Source: Shinisaurus crocodilurus (lineage: Eukaryota; Chordata; Lepidosauria; Squamata; Shinisauridae). Taken from it: DNA of 64,000 nucleotides. Both the position numbers and the translations under genes were made by a program. Positions 47,284-59,255 of this stretch are shown here, piece after piece. The notes beneath the pieces are model-generated. The model searched no databases. It saw nothing but the letters and a program-made list of their open reading frames with translations, and was not told the origin of the DNA. The DNA is taken from the NCBI GenBank assembly GCA_021292165.1, contig CM037880.1:142760599-142824598 (forward strand). Reading direction: 5' to 3'. Within the stretch, counting starts at the first letter, position 1; each line of letters starts with the position of its first letter.

Positions 47284-49069
47284 TAACCAGAATTCTTTCA
47301 CACTTTTCTCCATGAAAGCCTAAAAGAACCCCTTCCAAAGGCAAAAATCAACAGCTCAATCCTATGTATGTTTAATCAGAAGTAACTTCCACTTTGTTCA
47401 ATGGGATTTACTCCCATGTAAATTAAAATAGGATTGTAGTCTATTACCCTAACTTAGTGGCTCATGACTGGCAAAAAGGATACAAACAGTAGTGTGTTTT
47501 GTAAAACAAAGCAAAAAGCTTCTTGCATTTAAGTACTGGCTTGATAATTGATGAGAGTTCAGTCAGCACAGAACTGAGCATGTCTGATTGATATTTTTTT
47601 TTTAAGGCTAGAATCATCCTGGAGAATGTGCTGCAAATCAGGAATTCTGTGCCACAACCTGGGGGCACCTTCTAATCACCAATGGCAACCAGGTGACATG
47701 TTAATAAGACATCTGAACAGAGTTATCATTTGACTTATATCTGATCTTGGAATTCCTTTTTAGAAAATTCTTCCAGCTTGCTCACTCACAGGCCAGCAAG
47801 CCAGGTTGACTCCATAGTTTGGCATAATGCTTCCCAGCATGCTCAGTACCATCATTTCAAGCTGTAGTGTCTGTTGGGAAGACAAGTTGCCCTACCTGCA
47901 AATGTGCAAGCCCTCCTGGCACTGGTTATCCTCCCCTTTGCAAAACCTAAGGATTAACTTGATTATGAATGGCAGGGAACTGGCAGAAAGTGAGAATAAT
48001 ATTAAGTCTGATCCAGACTCAGATGGGTCAGGGTCTCTCTCAAAATGGGTCATCTCATTTCTAGAGGAGACTGTTTTGCTTTTTAAGCCCCTTTCAGAAA
48101 TTTTCCCCATTCCTTCTTGCTATTAATAAGTTATGCAGCTATTGTCATAAAACTGCCAACCATTTTGCTTTTCACTATAAAAATATTTATCCCTTGTAGA
48201 GCAGATGAACATTATCCTAACCCATTTTATTTAAAAAGCTGAGATTGTTTTACTTTACTAAACACAGTTCTACTTGAAAAATAATGTGAGTTACCAGTGG
48301 ATTACTACTGAATACAACTTTTGGGAAAGTGCTGAGGGTTTATTTCAAGGAACATTTTAGAATAATTCATATATTGTTCCTGTATGTTCCTCAATACCTA
48401 GAATAATTCTAACTTTGTATTTAAACCAAAAACAGAAAAAAAAGATTTGAGGAATGCCATTGAAAATTAAAATGTATCCAAGTTATGTTTTTGACTTCTT
48501 TCAACTCTGCATAGCAAGTGTAGCAGAGAGTGTGTGACGCAGAGTATCAAGACATTTTCTCCAATGCTCTTGTGTTTAGGATACCGGGGGGGGGGGGGGA
48601 ATCAACCGTACAATCCATCCTATAGCCATTATCTAAATGAAGGCTTAGGAGGAACCAATGAACTTTAAAACAATCTCAGTGCCAACTCTAAGACTGAACT
48701 ATTAATGTAAAGATTGCTTGAATTGAAGGTTCTTTAATTTTTCTAAATCTTTTGTAATGTATTTATATGCCCAGCAGGACTAATAGCAGGGCTGGGGAAA
48801 GAGGTGATCTAGGTCAGGAAAATGGTATGGTGGGAAATGGATAATCCCCCCCTTCCCCAGCACTGCTTTTCTGATCAAACTCAGATCCCTTCACAATTGC
48901 GTTTAAGTAGTAATAAAAACTACAATGTGTAGTTTGGCCTTAAGTGGGGTGAGGGGATGGAGACTTATGAAAATGGAAAACAAAATGCTAGGCATACAGA
49001 GCGAAGCATGCAGAGTTTGTAATGTGCTCTCTGGATCATGATTAAAGCAAATGGGCTTAATTACATGAG
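47284..49069. other. ATP9B intron, unassigned
   Basis: No exon is seen. 47350-47450 is a dispersed repeat (tcctatgtatgtttaatca then attggatttactcccatg-type text) shared loosely with 51480-51550. A G run lies at 48588-48598. Confidence 0.4.
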
Positions 49070-49640
49070 AATATGTAACCCTCCTAAACCATTTGTTTTT
49101 ACTGTATCAATCTGCTATTGGGGTCCAACAGAAATTTATTGGACCTCTAAAATGTTTTTTTTTTAAAGTTAACTCCAAATAGGCAATCTTCATTGGAAAG
49201 TGCTAGAAGAGGAACAAAAGGGAAAACAGAACTAAAAATACTAGGTGAAATACTGGGCTTGCACTAATTGTTTTGTAATGCTTTTTTTGGGGGGGGGGGC
49301 TTGCACACAAACAAAAATTCTGTACAGTCTTACAAAACCATAAAAAAATCCAATCCAGTGCTCTTGAGGTGGTATATCCATGAAGGGAAAAAGTAGAACT
49401 TAAGGTACAGGTTTACCTGCCCTATTTTGAGATGTTACTGGGGATAGAACAGAGCCGAGCTTAGGCACTGGTAGTTTCACTTTCCTATTCATTTCAAGAG
49501 GGGTAAATTGGACCCTGCTAGCTTAGTAAGTTAAACATATTTTTTTAAAAAAACTGAAAAGCTGAGGGGGAAAGATGACACAGTACAGGGCAACCAAACA
49601 CGTAATTGTCAAGGAGTACATTCTGATCTCACAACCTGCT
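49070..49640. repeat. Unidentified repeat, copy 1
   Basis: Shares many blocks in the same order and orientation with 51835-53000: 'gctattggggtccaacaga', 'gtgaaatactgggcttgcac', 'ttttgagatgttactgggga' and 'ggtaaattggaccctgctag'. Overall similarity looks moderate. No coding domain is seen, so family is unknown. Confidence 0.6.
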
Positions 49641-49850
49641 CCTGACTTTTTAATCACGCTTAGATGCCACAGTGTTATTTCTATGCAAGCCCTGAGCCAT
49701 ACTAAGAAAGGAATAGTCAAATGCTTAGAAGGAACCAGCCCACTCCACCTTCACAATTTTTCACTTGGAATATGACAGATAATGCAGTTTTGACTCTGAA
49801 TTCTCGTTGTGTGATGTATATGAAATAAGGAACATCTTATGAAGAACTGA

Positions 49851-49852
<2 letters not shown>

Positions 49853-49914
<62 letters not shown>
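49853..49914. repeat. Palindromic (GT)n(AC)n microsatellite
   Basis: A (GT)n run passes directly into an (AC)n run, so the array is its own reverse complement and could form a cruciform. Confidence 0.95.
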
Positions 49915-49916
<2 letters not shown>

Positions 49917-51834
49917 CTCCATGAGATCTTGGCTCATCTAACATATACAGAGCTAAATTTTGGTGTTGGTTTCTTTTTGTATGAAGGCTATAGCAACAAT
50001 TCTTAAAATTCCTTAATTAGAATCATTTTTTTTAACTTACAACATCACATTTTTACTTCTTCTTTTTTTAAGAGCAAAACTATGTTAACATGCTTTCCTT
50101 TTATGCCACCATGCAGCCAAGGCTGTATAAATAAAGCTATTCTGTCTGTATTCTCTCTCAAGTGTTGTATCTGATAAATTTTTCACAAATGAGAACATTA
50201 GCTACAACTAATGCCAGTTAAGCCTCACCAAAACTGAATTATTAAATCTGCCTGCCTGTATCCTGTTACAGCCTTCTTATGAATACTTGATTTTATTTTG
50301 TATAATTGACAAGAGTTGTCAGGAAAGGGTGGTTTTAATGGCAATCAAATTAAGATCAACTGGTATAAGTGTCACAATGAAGAGTCTGTGTCAAGAATTG
50401 ATAAATTAATTGATGGGTCACTGAGAAATGAGGCATGTGAAGCTGTCATAAAGTGTTATAACTTGCAATATTAGCAACCTGCTTGCTTTGAGTCAAAATC
50501 CAAGAATACAAAAGAAAAATAACTCCTTTACCAGCAACTTAATTTTAAAATATGTGTGAAGATTTTTAACCAATGACAAGCTGAAAAGCACCACTGAAAT
50601 GATACATTTGGGTACAGAGTTTCATTTACAACATTAAGAAAAAATCAGATTTCATACCTTGCTGTAAAGAAGAACTCTAACATATATGCCAAATATTTAT
50701 ACTATAATGTTGTCACTTGGGACATGTGAAAAAACATATTGACATTTATAAGAGATTGATGGAAATTAGTTCTAAAGCATTAATTTTTCCTAATACCACT
50801 GAAAATACTATGTTCACTCAAGAGATATTTGATCTGAATTAAGAAACTGATGAAGCAATTGATTAATTGGAATTTAAGCCATCAGTCACTGGATCCATCA
50901 ACAGATTCATTTACATTCTAAACAATCAGCTTATGGCCCAATGTATTAATACACAGTCAATATGATACCCCTGAACTCATCACAATTCCTTATTGACAAG
51001 CAGACAGATGCTTTTAATCCAAGCTTGATCACACTGCATATATTTTAGGGTTCTTATATCGACTCCGCACGTTTTAGGAATTCTTATTTTATTTTGCTAT
51101 ATATTACAGAATTATTTTGCATTCACTTTTCATCATCGAGAGAAAGGGAGATATTTAAAGCACCTGCCCATGTTCTGTTCTATGATATATATTCTATTTA
51201 GAAGTGGAAGCAAAACATTTATGCCTTTGAAACACTGTGAAATCAAAGCCTTTTGAAATCATTCTATGGCAGCAATTAATTCATTTTGCATTTATATTAA
51301 GTTTTAGAGAACTACCTAAAAATAGTACAGTTACAATACAGACAACTGCTACATGTCACTTCTGTGTCAGACAGAAAGAATACTGAAGTGACCAGTACAT
51401 AATACCAAATTGTTTACTGTTTGGTCTGAGAGATGTACTATACATTCTCGCTAAATTAAGCCTACAATTCCAAGTATACTTATTAGGGAATAAATCCCAT
51501 TGAATACAATGGGCTTACTTCAGTAAACATGCTTAGGATTGCACAGTAAATCTCACTTAGTAAAAAATATTAACCAGTTGTTGATACCAGTATTCAAAAA
51601 GACACGTTATCTCTAGAGGCAATAATACTTGAGTTGACACTTCTTTGTGTGTGTGTGTTACCATTTTTAGATTGTTTCCAGTTTTTCCTGCAGTTTTATG
51701 TGTTTCAGTATATATAAGCTAAAATGATTTGGTTTCTTATTTTTTAGCAACTTGCGAGTAAATTTGGGATTATTCTTCATATGGATAAGTATTTAGATTT
51801 CAAGCATGTCCTACCGTTGGAAGTTCAGGGCCAA
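49915..51834. other. ATP9B intron, unassigned
   Basis: No exon is seen. A dispersed repeat fragment (tattagggaataaatcccat) lies at 51480-51550. Nothing else is recognised. Confidence 0.45.
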
Positions 51835-53000
51835 TAATGTTAATCTTCCTACACCATTTGTTTTGACAATATCAGTTTGCTATTGGGGGTCTAGCAGAGC
51901 CCTTTAAAGTCCTACCTGGAAATAAAGATGTGATTGATTTTTAAATGTGTCTAGTTTAAAGCTAAAATTAGATTTTATTGGTATCACATACAAAAATCGC
52001 AAATTAACAAAAACTATTGAGGTACATTGGACTCCAGCATGTGCACTGCCCCCCTTTCTCTCTATATATATTTAAAACCAGCTAGGCAATCCTCAGTAGG
52101 CTATCAGAAAGCCCTGGAGACAAAAATAGAAGAGAAAGCAAAAGAGAAGACAAAAAACACTTGAGGAACTGTTTGACACCTTATCTTCCTGCCCAGTCGC
52201 TGCTGTCATCTATAGAAGTCCTTTCAGTAGTGCTACATGCTCCTGCCATTTGCTTTGTAACTACTCAGAGCAAGGTTCCACCTTTATGGAATTCTCTTCC
52301 TGTTGATGTAAGGTATGCACCAACACTACTGGGTTTTCAGGGCATACTCATGGAAGCCTTTCCAGAGGTATGATTTTACTAGGTATACTACCAGCCACTG
52401 TATTGCACTGAGTTTATATTTTATTGTGTTTTAAGTGATGTTTACTTTGTATACTGCTCAGGTCTTTTGGAATGTTAAATGCTGTATAAATATTTTAAAT
52501 TCATTAAATAAATTCCTAAGTGAAATACTGGGCTCATAGTTAATTAGCAGAAGAGATCCAATGTACCCCAGTACGCTAATAGGCTCCTCCCCACTCCCAC
52601 CCCCCAAAAAGAACATGCCAAACAATAAATCAGTGCTGTAAGACTTATTATGAGAATGCAAACTCTTTTGTCAAGAAAAAGCCAACTTTGAGCAGGATTA
52701 ACCCCCTCCAATAAACTTTACTCCTGTGGTCCAAAAAAGTCTACTCCGGTACTTTTGAAATGGTATAACAAAATAGAATTTTTGAAACAGGCAAAATACC
52801 AAGTTATTTTCCCTACCCTGTTTTGAGACGTTTCTGGGGATAGCATAGACCCCAGTTAGCTTAGTTATTTGGCAGTTTCACTTCCCCATTCACTTGAAAA
52901 GAGGTAAATCAGACCCCTGATCACTTAGTAAAATAAATGCAATTTTGTTTTTAAACACACCAGGACAACTGACTCTGTAACTGTCAAGGCATACATTCAG
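51835..53000. repeat. Unidentified repeat, copy 2, interrupted
   Basis: Second copy of 49070-49640. It is longer because an L2-type LINE 3' end (52150-52515) and other sequence lie inside it. The shared blocks resume on both sides of the interruption (gctattgggggtctagcag on the left; gtgaaatactgggctcatag and tttgagacgtttctggggat on the right). Confidence 0.6.
52150..52515 (+). mobile_element. L2-type LINE 3' end
   Basis: Plus-strand text carries VPPLWNSLPVDVRYAPTLLG, the L2 C-terminal block, followed by a 3' UTR and attaaataaatt-type tail near 52510. It is 5'-truncated and lies within the repeat of 51835-53000. Confidence 0.7.
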
Positions 53001-54090
53001 TATGAAGTGGTTCAGGTTTGCTAAAAAAAAGCTTTACAAATATTTTGAACAGCTGCTGGGGTCCACAGCAACCCCACTAGCTTAGAGGGGTTAAAAGAAT
53101 AGGACCCCAAAAACAACAAATAAGATCTCATACATATAAAACCCCCATTAAACTCATCCCTGATTACAACTGTCTTGCACGAGAAGGAATTTCTTGCAGT
53201 GCTCACAGAAAATATTCAAGTTTGGGCTTTGCCATTAATATTGTGCTTGCCCTCCTTGTTCCAAACAATATTTCAGTGTTGTTTGGGCTAGGTTTAATCG
53301 TCAGGTACTGAAGGTAACATGGAAAAAGCACTTTAGCTTTGACATATGATTCAATGAGAAGGGGGAGGGTCCAAGAAAGTGGCAGGTGATGGCCTATCAT
53401 GTCTTTTAGAGCTTCTGTGTGGGACTCTGTAGGGCTTTCTCTTTGTTTCTGTTCAGTCTGCATATGACGGCAGAGGGGACGTTCATGTCAAGATTTCAAA
53501 GAGTGTTTAATCAGTATAGGAGGTACATAAGATGATCAGCAGTGCACCTTGCTCCCCATTCAAATAGACTACATCATCCTCTTAAACACTCTTATTCCCA
53601 AGACTGGAGGAGCCCCTTTAGTGGGGAGGGAGGATTGTATGATAATATGTGAGAGAATGGAGCACATTGTTCCTCCTTCAAACTTTATAGAGTGGAATGG
53701 CCAGCACGTGAGTTACAGAGACACACAAGGTCACAGATGATGTATGCCTGAGCTGAAAATGTCTCCTCACTCTTGCATCGCTTTTCTCAGGCCATTAAAT
53801 TTGGGGAGTGGGAAACAAAAGAAAATGGTAGCATTATAACAGGAGCATTGTTGGAGGGGAAAGAGCCATTCCCCCACCAACACTGCCCCTAGAATGATAC
53901 TATGGCATGATGTTCTTCCAACAGAAGCATTGTGGAGAGAAAATGGGTGCTGGACCACTTGCTGCAGCAGGAAACACTACACAAAAAGGCAGAACGGGTA
54001 ACAAGCCTCTGCCACTTTTGAATGTAAGTCCAGGGGCCTCCAATTTTTATTTTTTTTTTAAAACAAAACTATTACAATTATTATTAAGTA
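53001..54090. other. ATP9B intron, unassigned
   Basis: No exon or named repeat is recognised in this stretch. Confidence 0.4.
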
Positions 54091-54340
54091 CAGTCATGCC
54101 TTGGATTGAGAGCATAATTCGTTCCGGAAACGTGCTTGTAATCCAAAACACTCTTATATCAAAACAAAATCCCCCCAAAAAAATTTGTACAGAGATTTTT
54201 AATTTAAGCCGTACTACAGTACTTGTATTGCAAGACGTTGCTTGTGTATCAAGTTAAAAAAAATTAAATAAATATTTAAAAATTTGCTTGTCTTGCAAAA
54301 CGCTCTCAAACCAAGTTACTTGCAATCCAAGGTATTACTG
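54091..54340. mobile_element. TA-target MITE (mariner-like)
   Basis: Begins cagtcatgccttggattgag and ends ccaaggtattactg, with TA at both sides. It is inverted relative to 30339-30578, whose right end resembles its left end, and is 250 bp. Confidence 0.8.
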
Positions 54341-54342
54341 TA

Positions 54343-54899
54343 ATACATAATAAGTAGTAAGTAGTTGAGTGTTCAAAGCACTTGATGTGCTGGTTAATAC
54401 GATCAAACAGTCCACTGTGGCTTATTTAAGCCACGGTGGGTTGTGGTGTGTGCCAATGGCTATTTTGAATATTCAGGCTGTGACTACAGTTTGTCATGTT
54501 GTCCGAACCTGGAGACTGTGGATTATGCTAGGGTTAAACATCCCTTGCATAACCCTAACACAGGTCATGGATTTTGTGAGGGTTGTTTAACCCTTGCATA
54601 ACCCAAGGTTCTGGGGTTTGGATGATACGACAAGCCACACTTAAATATTCAGGGTAGTGCTCATGGATGCCGCAGCTTAAATAAGCCATGATGAGCCATG
54701 GCAATCATGCGAACCCGGACAATATATATACTGGGTGGTATATAAGCAGCACATGTGGTTTTCTACATACCGCATTTAGCTTTTCCTTTACAGGGGAAAA
54801 GCCCCCCACCCACCAAAAGGTCAGGAGCTTTCTTGTGAAGCACTTCATGAAGTATCACTGAAAAAAAATGTCTACCCCCATGCACATGAACCTCTCCAA
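54343..54899. other. Repeat-like sequence, unassigned
   Basis: Phrases cttatttaagccacggtggg at 54420 and cttaaataagccatgatgag at 54672 are inverted relatives and may be arms of a decayed MITE of the type also hinted at in 32036-32491. Ends were not found. Confidence 0.4.
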
Positions 54900-55105
54900 A
54901 TTCTGGCCATTATATTTTACAACAATCCTGTAAGGTGGGTGAATATCATGCCTATATTACAGCAGCAGCTGGAGGGATGAGGTGGAGAACAACTGGCTTG
55001 CCTAAGGGCACCTAGTGAATTCATAGTAGAGACACGGTTCGGATCAGGGATGTCTTTGCTTCATAGCTCAGCCTCTTAGCTACCACACTACACCGGCTCT
55101 TTAAA
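54900..55105 (-). repeat. tRNA-derived (MIR-like) SINE, antisense
   Basis: Read on the minus strand it has a gtgtagtgtggtagctaag A-box-like segment, a decayed B-box region and the 'gcccttaggcaagccagttgt' phrase typical of old tRNA-derived SINEs. It is more diverged than the other SINE copies here. Confidence 0.55.
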
Positions 55106-56944
55106 TATTAGCATATTAAGTATATTATTCATATACTTAGTATTAATGTTATTATACCACTAGGGTTCATGTATAAAACAATAGGTGGAACACATAAAAG
55201 CAATATTATTCAGCAGCTTGAGATAGGTGTCAAAACATTGCTAGCCTGAGTTAAATCAAATGTTAAAACTGGAATAGGAACTGAGATATGGTAACAGATT
55301 AAAGTAGTTTGGACAGATTGTTGGCAGTCACTCATGCCCTGAAGATAAAAGTTTATTTGGCCGTATGTGCAAAACTTCACTCTAGTCATTTGTCATTCTC
55401 TGTAGCAATACATTTCCCAAACTTTTTTTTTGTTTTAAGACAGGTAGGTTTTAGAATATATGGGTTCTAAACATAATAGAAATTTCCAGAACACGTGCCA
55501 CAACTATTACAGCCTTATTATTCTGTAGCAGTGTTCAGAAAGAGATAGAAGGTGACACTTGAGCTGAACAGCTGAATTTCAAAGTGATGCCACATTTTCT
55601 GTGTAATTTCAGAAGTTCAGAGTGTCAAACATCTTTGTGCAAAAAAGCACCAAACAGTAATCTGTAATTAATTATAATCTGTAGATGCACCAAACTACTA
55701 AATAGAATTGTTAACAAAATATAACATGTCTCATTCTTCATAAAAGGGTATGTTTACCTGACAGCACTGAACATATATGGAAAAATCTTGTTATTTCTAC
55801 AATAAATTGGCTGCATAATATAAATCAAGAATTATAGTTTAGTGTGGGGAAGCATAATCTAAGAAGTCATAACTGCAATGAGAAATAACTATACAAAGTA
55901 CAGTATTAATTAATTAAGTTTTTCCTGAATCACTGCATTGAATATTTTGCACATATAAATATAAACATAACAAAACTCAACAAAGTATTCCTATGGACTC
56001 CAAGTTATCCTTCTTTATGGTTCAAATTACTTCTTTGATACTAATTGGAAGTTTCTGAGCACTCTCATGCAGACAGGTGAATATCTGCCAATTTGGTCCA
56101 AAGACTAACTCACTCCCCACCCCGCTACACACAGCTATCATCCAGCGGCTATTCCTTCAGGCAGAAGCAGAGAAGGAAACCAGGGCCACCGTCAGCCCTC
56201 CTGAGAAGCCAGCTGCATTAGGCTTTTCCTTTCCCATGGCTGTCATCCAGCAGCCATGTCATAGGCTGCAGGAGAGAGAAAGAGACAGAAAATAGGGTCA
56301 CTCTACTGGCTCAGCTGCAAGACCAGCCATTTTTGGCTCCTCCTCTCTTTGAACTATTTCCATTCCTGCTGGTCATGACAAGACCAACAACTTCCAGTTA
56401 CATTACAGCCATTACATTCGCTTCACATGGGTTGTAAGACCCATAAAACATTAAGAACCGGTGCCTAGGTTTTCTTATTTATTATTTTATTTTATTTATT
56501 TATTATATTTATTAATCGCCCATCTGGCCGGTCACCCGGCCACTCTTGTTTTCCTTCGCCCTCCTCATCCCTTTTTCCATTTGTGTTGAGAATTTTTAGA
56601 AGGTAAGCCTTACTGCAAGGACCATCTTCTTTTTATTGATTTGTAAGCCACTTTGGGAGCTTTATACCCTGAAAAGCAAGGTATAAATGTTTTAAATAAG
56701 TATTTTTAATGAAGTTGCATTTAAAATTAAAACTATTTATTTACAATATTTGTATGCCACCCAATACCAGCATTCTCTGTGTGGTTTACAACAATTTATC
56801 AGGCTGGATCTAGATCATGCTTTATTCCCACTGAAATCAACGGATAAATTAGTTATGCCTAGTCTAGATCCAAACTATCAATTTAGCTTTTATCCTTCTT
56901 GTTAGAGCAACGTTATATAAAAGTGCACAAAGAAACATGAACTA
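55106..56944. other. ATP9B intron with LINE tails
   Basis: No exon is seen. 56463-56540 is an antisense L2-type 3' end (gcccatctggccggtcaccc), sister to the tail of 61933-63198; 56590-56710 and 56740-56800 hold further L2-type tails. The rest is not recognised. Confidence 0.45.
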
Positions 56945-57478
56945 CCGTATTTTTCGCTCCATAAGACGCACTTCCCCCCCCCCCAAAAAAATAGGGGGAA
57001 AATGTCTGTGCGTCTTATGGAGCGAAAAAAAATTTCTAAATTTTTTTTTCTTTTTTTTTTACTTTCCTTTGCTGGTCCGGGGAAGAGCGGAGGGCTCCTG
57101 GGTGGGGCGGGGAAAGCCCCCACCTCTCAGCTGATTCCCCGCAGAACAGCTGATTTAAAAAAAAAATTTTTTTTTACTTATTTATTTTATTATTATTATT
57201 TAAACTTTCCTTTGCTGGTCCAGGGAAGAGAGGAGGGCTCCTCGGTGGGGCGGGGCAAGCCCCCGCCTCTCAGCTGATTCCCCGCGGAACAGCTGATTTA
57301 AAAAAATTTTTTATTTATTTATTTTTACTTTCCTTTGCTGGTCCGGGGAAGAGCGGAGGGCTCCTGGGTGGGGCGGGGCAAGCCTCTGCCTCTCAGCTGA
57401 TTCCCCGCGGAACAGCTGATTCACCGTATGGTAAGCGCGTCTTATGGTCCGGTGCGTCTTATGAAGCGAAAAATACGG
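56945..57478. mobile_element. TA-target MITE with internal triplication
   Basis: Begins ccgtatttttcgctccataa and ends atgaagcgaaaaatacgg, flanked by TA on both sides (56943-56944, 57479-57480). Inside, a unit of about 130-145 bp (tttcctttgctggtcc... gcagctgattcc-type text) is repeated three times, at roughly 57058-57160, 57200-57300 and 57328-57422, joined by T-rich runs. No transposase is present. Confidence 0.85.
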
Positions 57479-57783
57479 TACATATAGGACAATATCGTGG
57501 ATGGGTGGGATGAGTGAGTAGAAGTTTCCATGAAGTGCTTAAAGCGTCAGAAATACTGTTTACTTGTTGTTTCAACCATCATGGTTATATCATCCAAAAA
57601 ACCCCCAAATACTCCTATAAAAGAAGATTAAAACAGGAGTCTCTATCAAAATGAAACCGCCTAATGTGTCAGAAATACACTAAATAATAAATCAGTCAAT
57701 TCTACTACACGCAGAAGAAAGTGTGTTTAGCATTGCAGACTAAGGCTGGAATATAGAGCACTATGAAGAGAAGAACCAAAATC

Positions 57784-58009
57784 CAGTAATACCTTGGATT
57801 GCAAGCATAATTTGCTCCGGAACCGTGCTTGTAATCCAAAACACCCTTATATCAAAGCGAGGCTCTGGTCTCAAGGCGAGCAGTTACATCCCACGACTAC
57901 TTGTATTGCAAGACGTCGCTTGTTCATCAAGTCAAAATTTATTTTAAAAAATTGCTTGTCTTGCAAAACTGCTCTCAGACCAAGTTACTTGCAATCCAAG
58001 GTATTACTG
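57784..58009. mobile_element. TA-type MITE, third copy
   Basis: Same ends as 30339-30578: cagtaataccttggattgca and ggtattactg. The flanking TA pair is not conserved (tc on both sides). The centre differs and is shorter (226 bp). Confidence 0.7.
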
Positions 58010-58060
58010 TCTTTTGCACAGTTCCACAAATGGATTAGCAAGCCTTTGTACAATCTATTT

Positions 58061-58196
58061 CAGCCTTTCCCATCCTGGTACCCTCCAGATGTTTTGGATT
58101 TCAACTGCCATCGGTCCCTGCCAGCAAGGCTGATGGTCAGGAATCCTGGCAGTTGTAGTCCAAAACATCTGGAGAGCATCAGGCTGGGGAAGGCTG
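58061..58196. mobile_element. hAT-type MITE
   Basis: Begins cagcctttcccatcctggta and ends ggggaaggctg. Flanks atctattt (58053-58060) and atctatat (58197-58204) agree at seven of eight bases. The interior is palindromic (ccagatgttttggatttcaa). Confidence 0.75.
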
Positions 58197-58356
58197 ATCT
58201 ATATGTACTAGTGTATGTGGTCTGATAATCAAGTCTCGATCCAAGCCAAAGATCAGCAGAATACAACCTATATGACACACACCAATTCCTGCTGGAACAA
58301 TGCCTCCCAGGTTGTCTCAGCAGGAGAGCTGAAGCCAAGGTTAGGTGAGAGGGAGT

Positions 58357-58582
58357 TTATTTATTTATTATATTTATACCCCACCTTTTTTCCTACAAGA
58401 AACACAAGGCGGCTTACATAATCCTCCTCCTCTCCATTTTATCCTCACAACAACCCTGTGAGGTAGGTTAGGCTGAGTCAGTGACTGGCCCAGTCACCCA
58501 GTGAGTTTCATGGCGAAGCGGGGACTAGAACCTGGATCTCCCGAGTCCCAGTCCAACACTCTCACCACGCCACGCTGGCTCA
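58357..58582 (-). repeat. tRNA-derived SINE, antisense
   Basis: Minus-strand reading carries the A-box segment (gcgtggtgagagtgttgga) and B-box ccaggttctagtccccgc, body and a taaa-rich tail at the left edge. It is the same family as 9851-10099. Confidence 0.8.
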
Positions 58583-59203
58583 GTTGACAGGAAAGATTTC
58601 TCCTGCCAGGAAGTGCGGTCAAACGTAGCTCCTGTCAAGCCTATAAGCCAGGCATCGACAATGAGGAACTACTCTGTAGCTCTCAGGCAGAGAAAGCTGG
58701 TAAGTGCTCATGGAAAAAAGAAGAGGACAATGGCTGCTTCAACTCCCTCCCTTCTTATGTCTAAAGCCCAAGCTAGGGTGGCAGCTGCACACCGTGATTG
58801 TGGCAACCCCATCCCACCAAAAACTAGCCAATTTGTGCATGTAGCCTGTGAGAGGAGTTGCACATCAACATGTGGAAGAGTATTTCAGGATACAGCATAT
58901 CGACATGTGGAAAAATATCTCAGAATGCAATCTAATTTTGTGCTTTCCAATTTGGGCAAATGGTTTGTTCAAGGAAATGGTGCCTCAACAAGTAGAATTC
59001 TTATCTTGACCTAAATGTTGCATAAACTTTTTTTTAAATAAAGGCCTTCCTGTTTGAGTCTATGTCTATTTAACATAAATAAATGAAAGCAAGCAGGATC
59101 CTGAGCACAATAATATAATTTTCAATTGCTCTAACCAGTGTACATACTAGATCACTCCACTCAAAAAGCATCCACATAACAAGACCAGAAAATCTCAACA
59201 TAC
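58583..59203. other. ATP9B intron, unassigned
   Basis: No repeat end or exon is recognised; a weak open frame at 58613-59014 has no domain. Confidence 0.4.
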
Positions 59204-59255
59204 CTGTTTTTTCTGAAGTTCTCAGAAACACCATGTCAGATGGGATTCGCTGATT
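59204..59255 (-). CDS. ATP9B exon A (partial CDS)
   Basis: A 52-nt exon with acceptor ...tttcccaacag and donor gtatgt. It encodes NQRIPSDMVFLRTSEKT and leaves a G for the next exon (Gly). This is the actuator-domain segment that in ATP9 proteins follows the second membrane pair and leads to the D-G-E-T stretch in exon B. It starts on a codon boundary. I found no exon further upstream in the window, so the 5' part of the gene lies beyond 64000. Confidence 0.9.
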
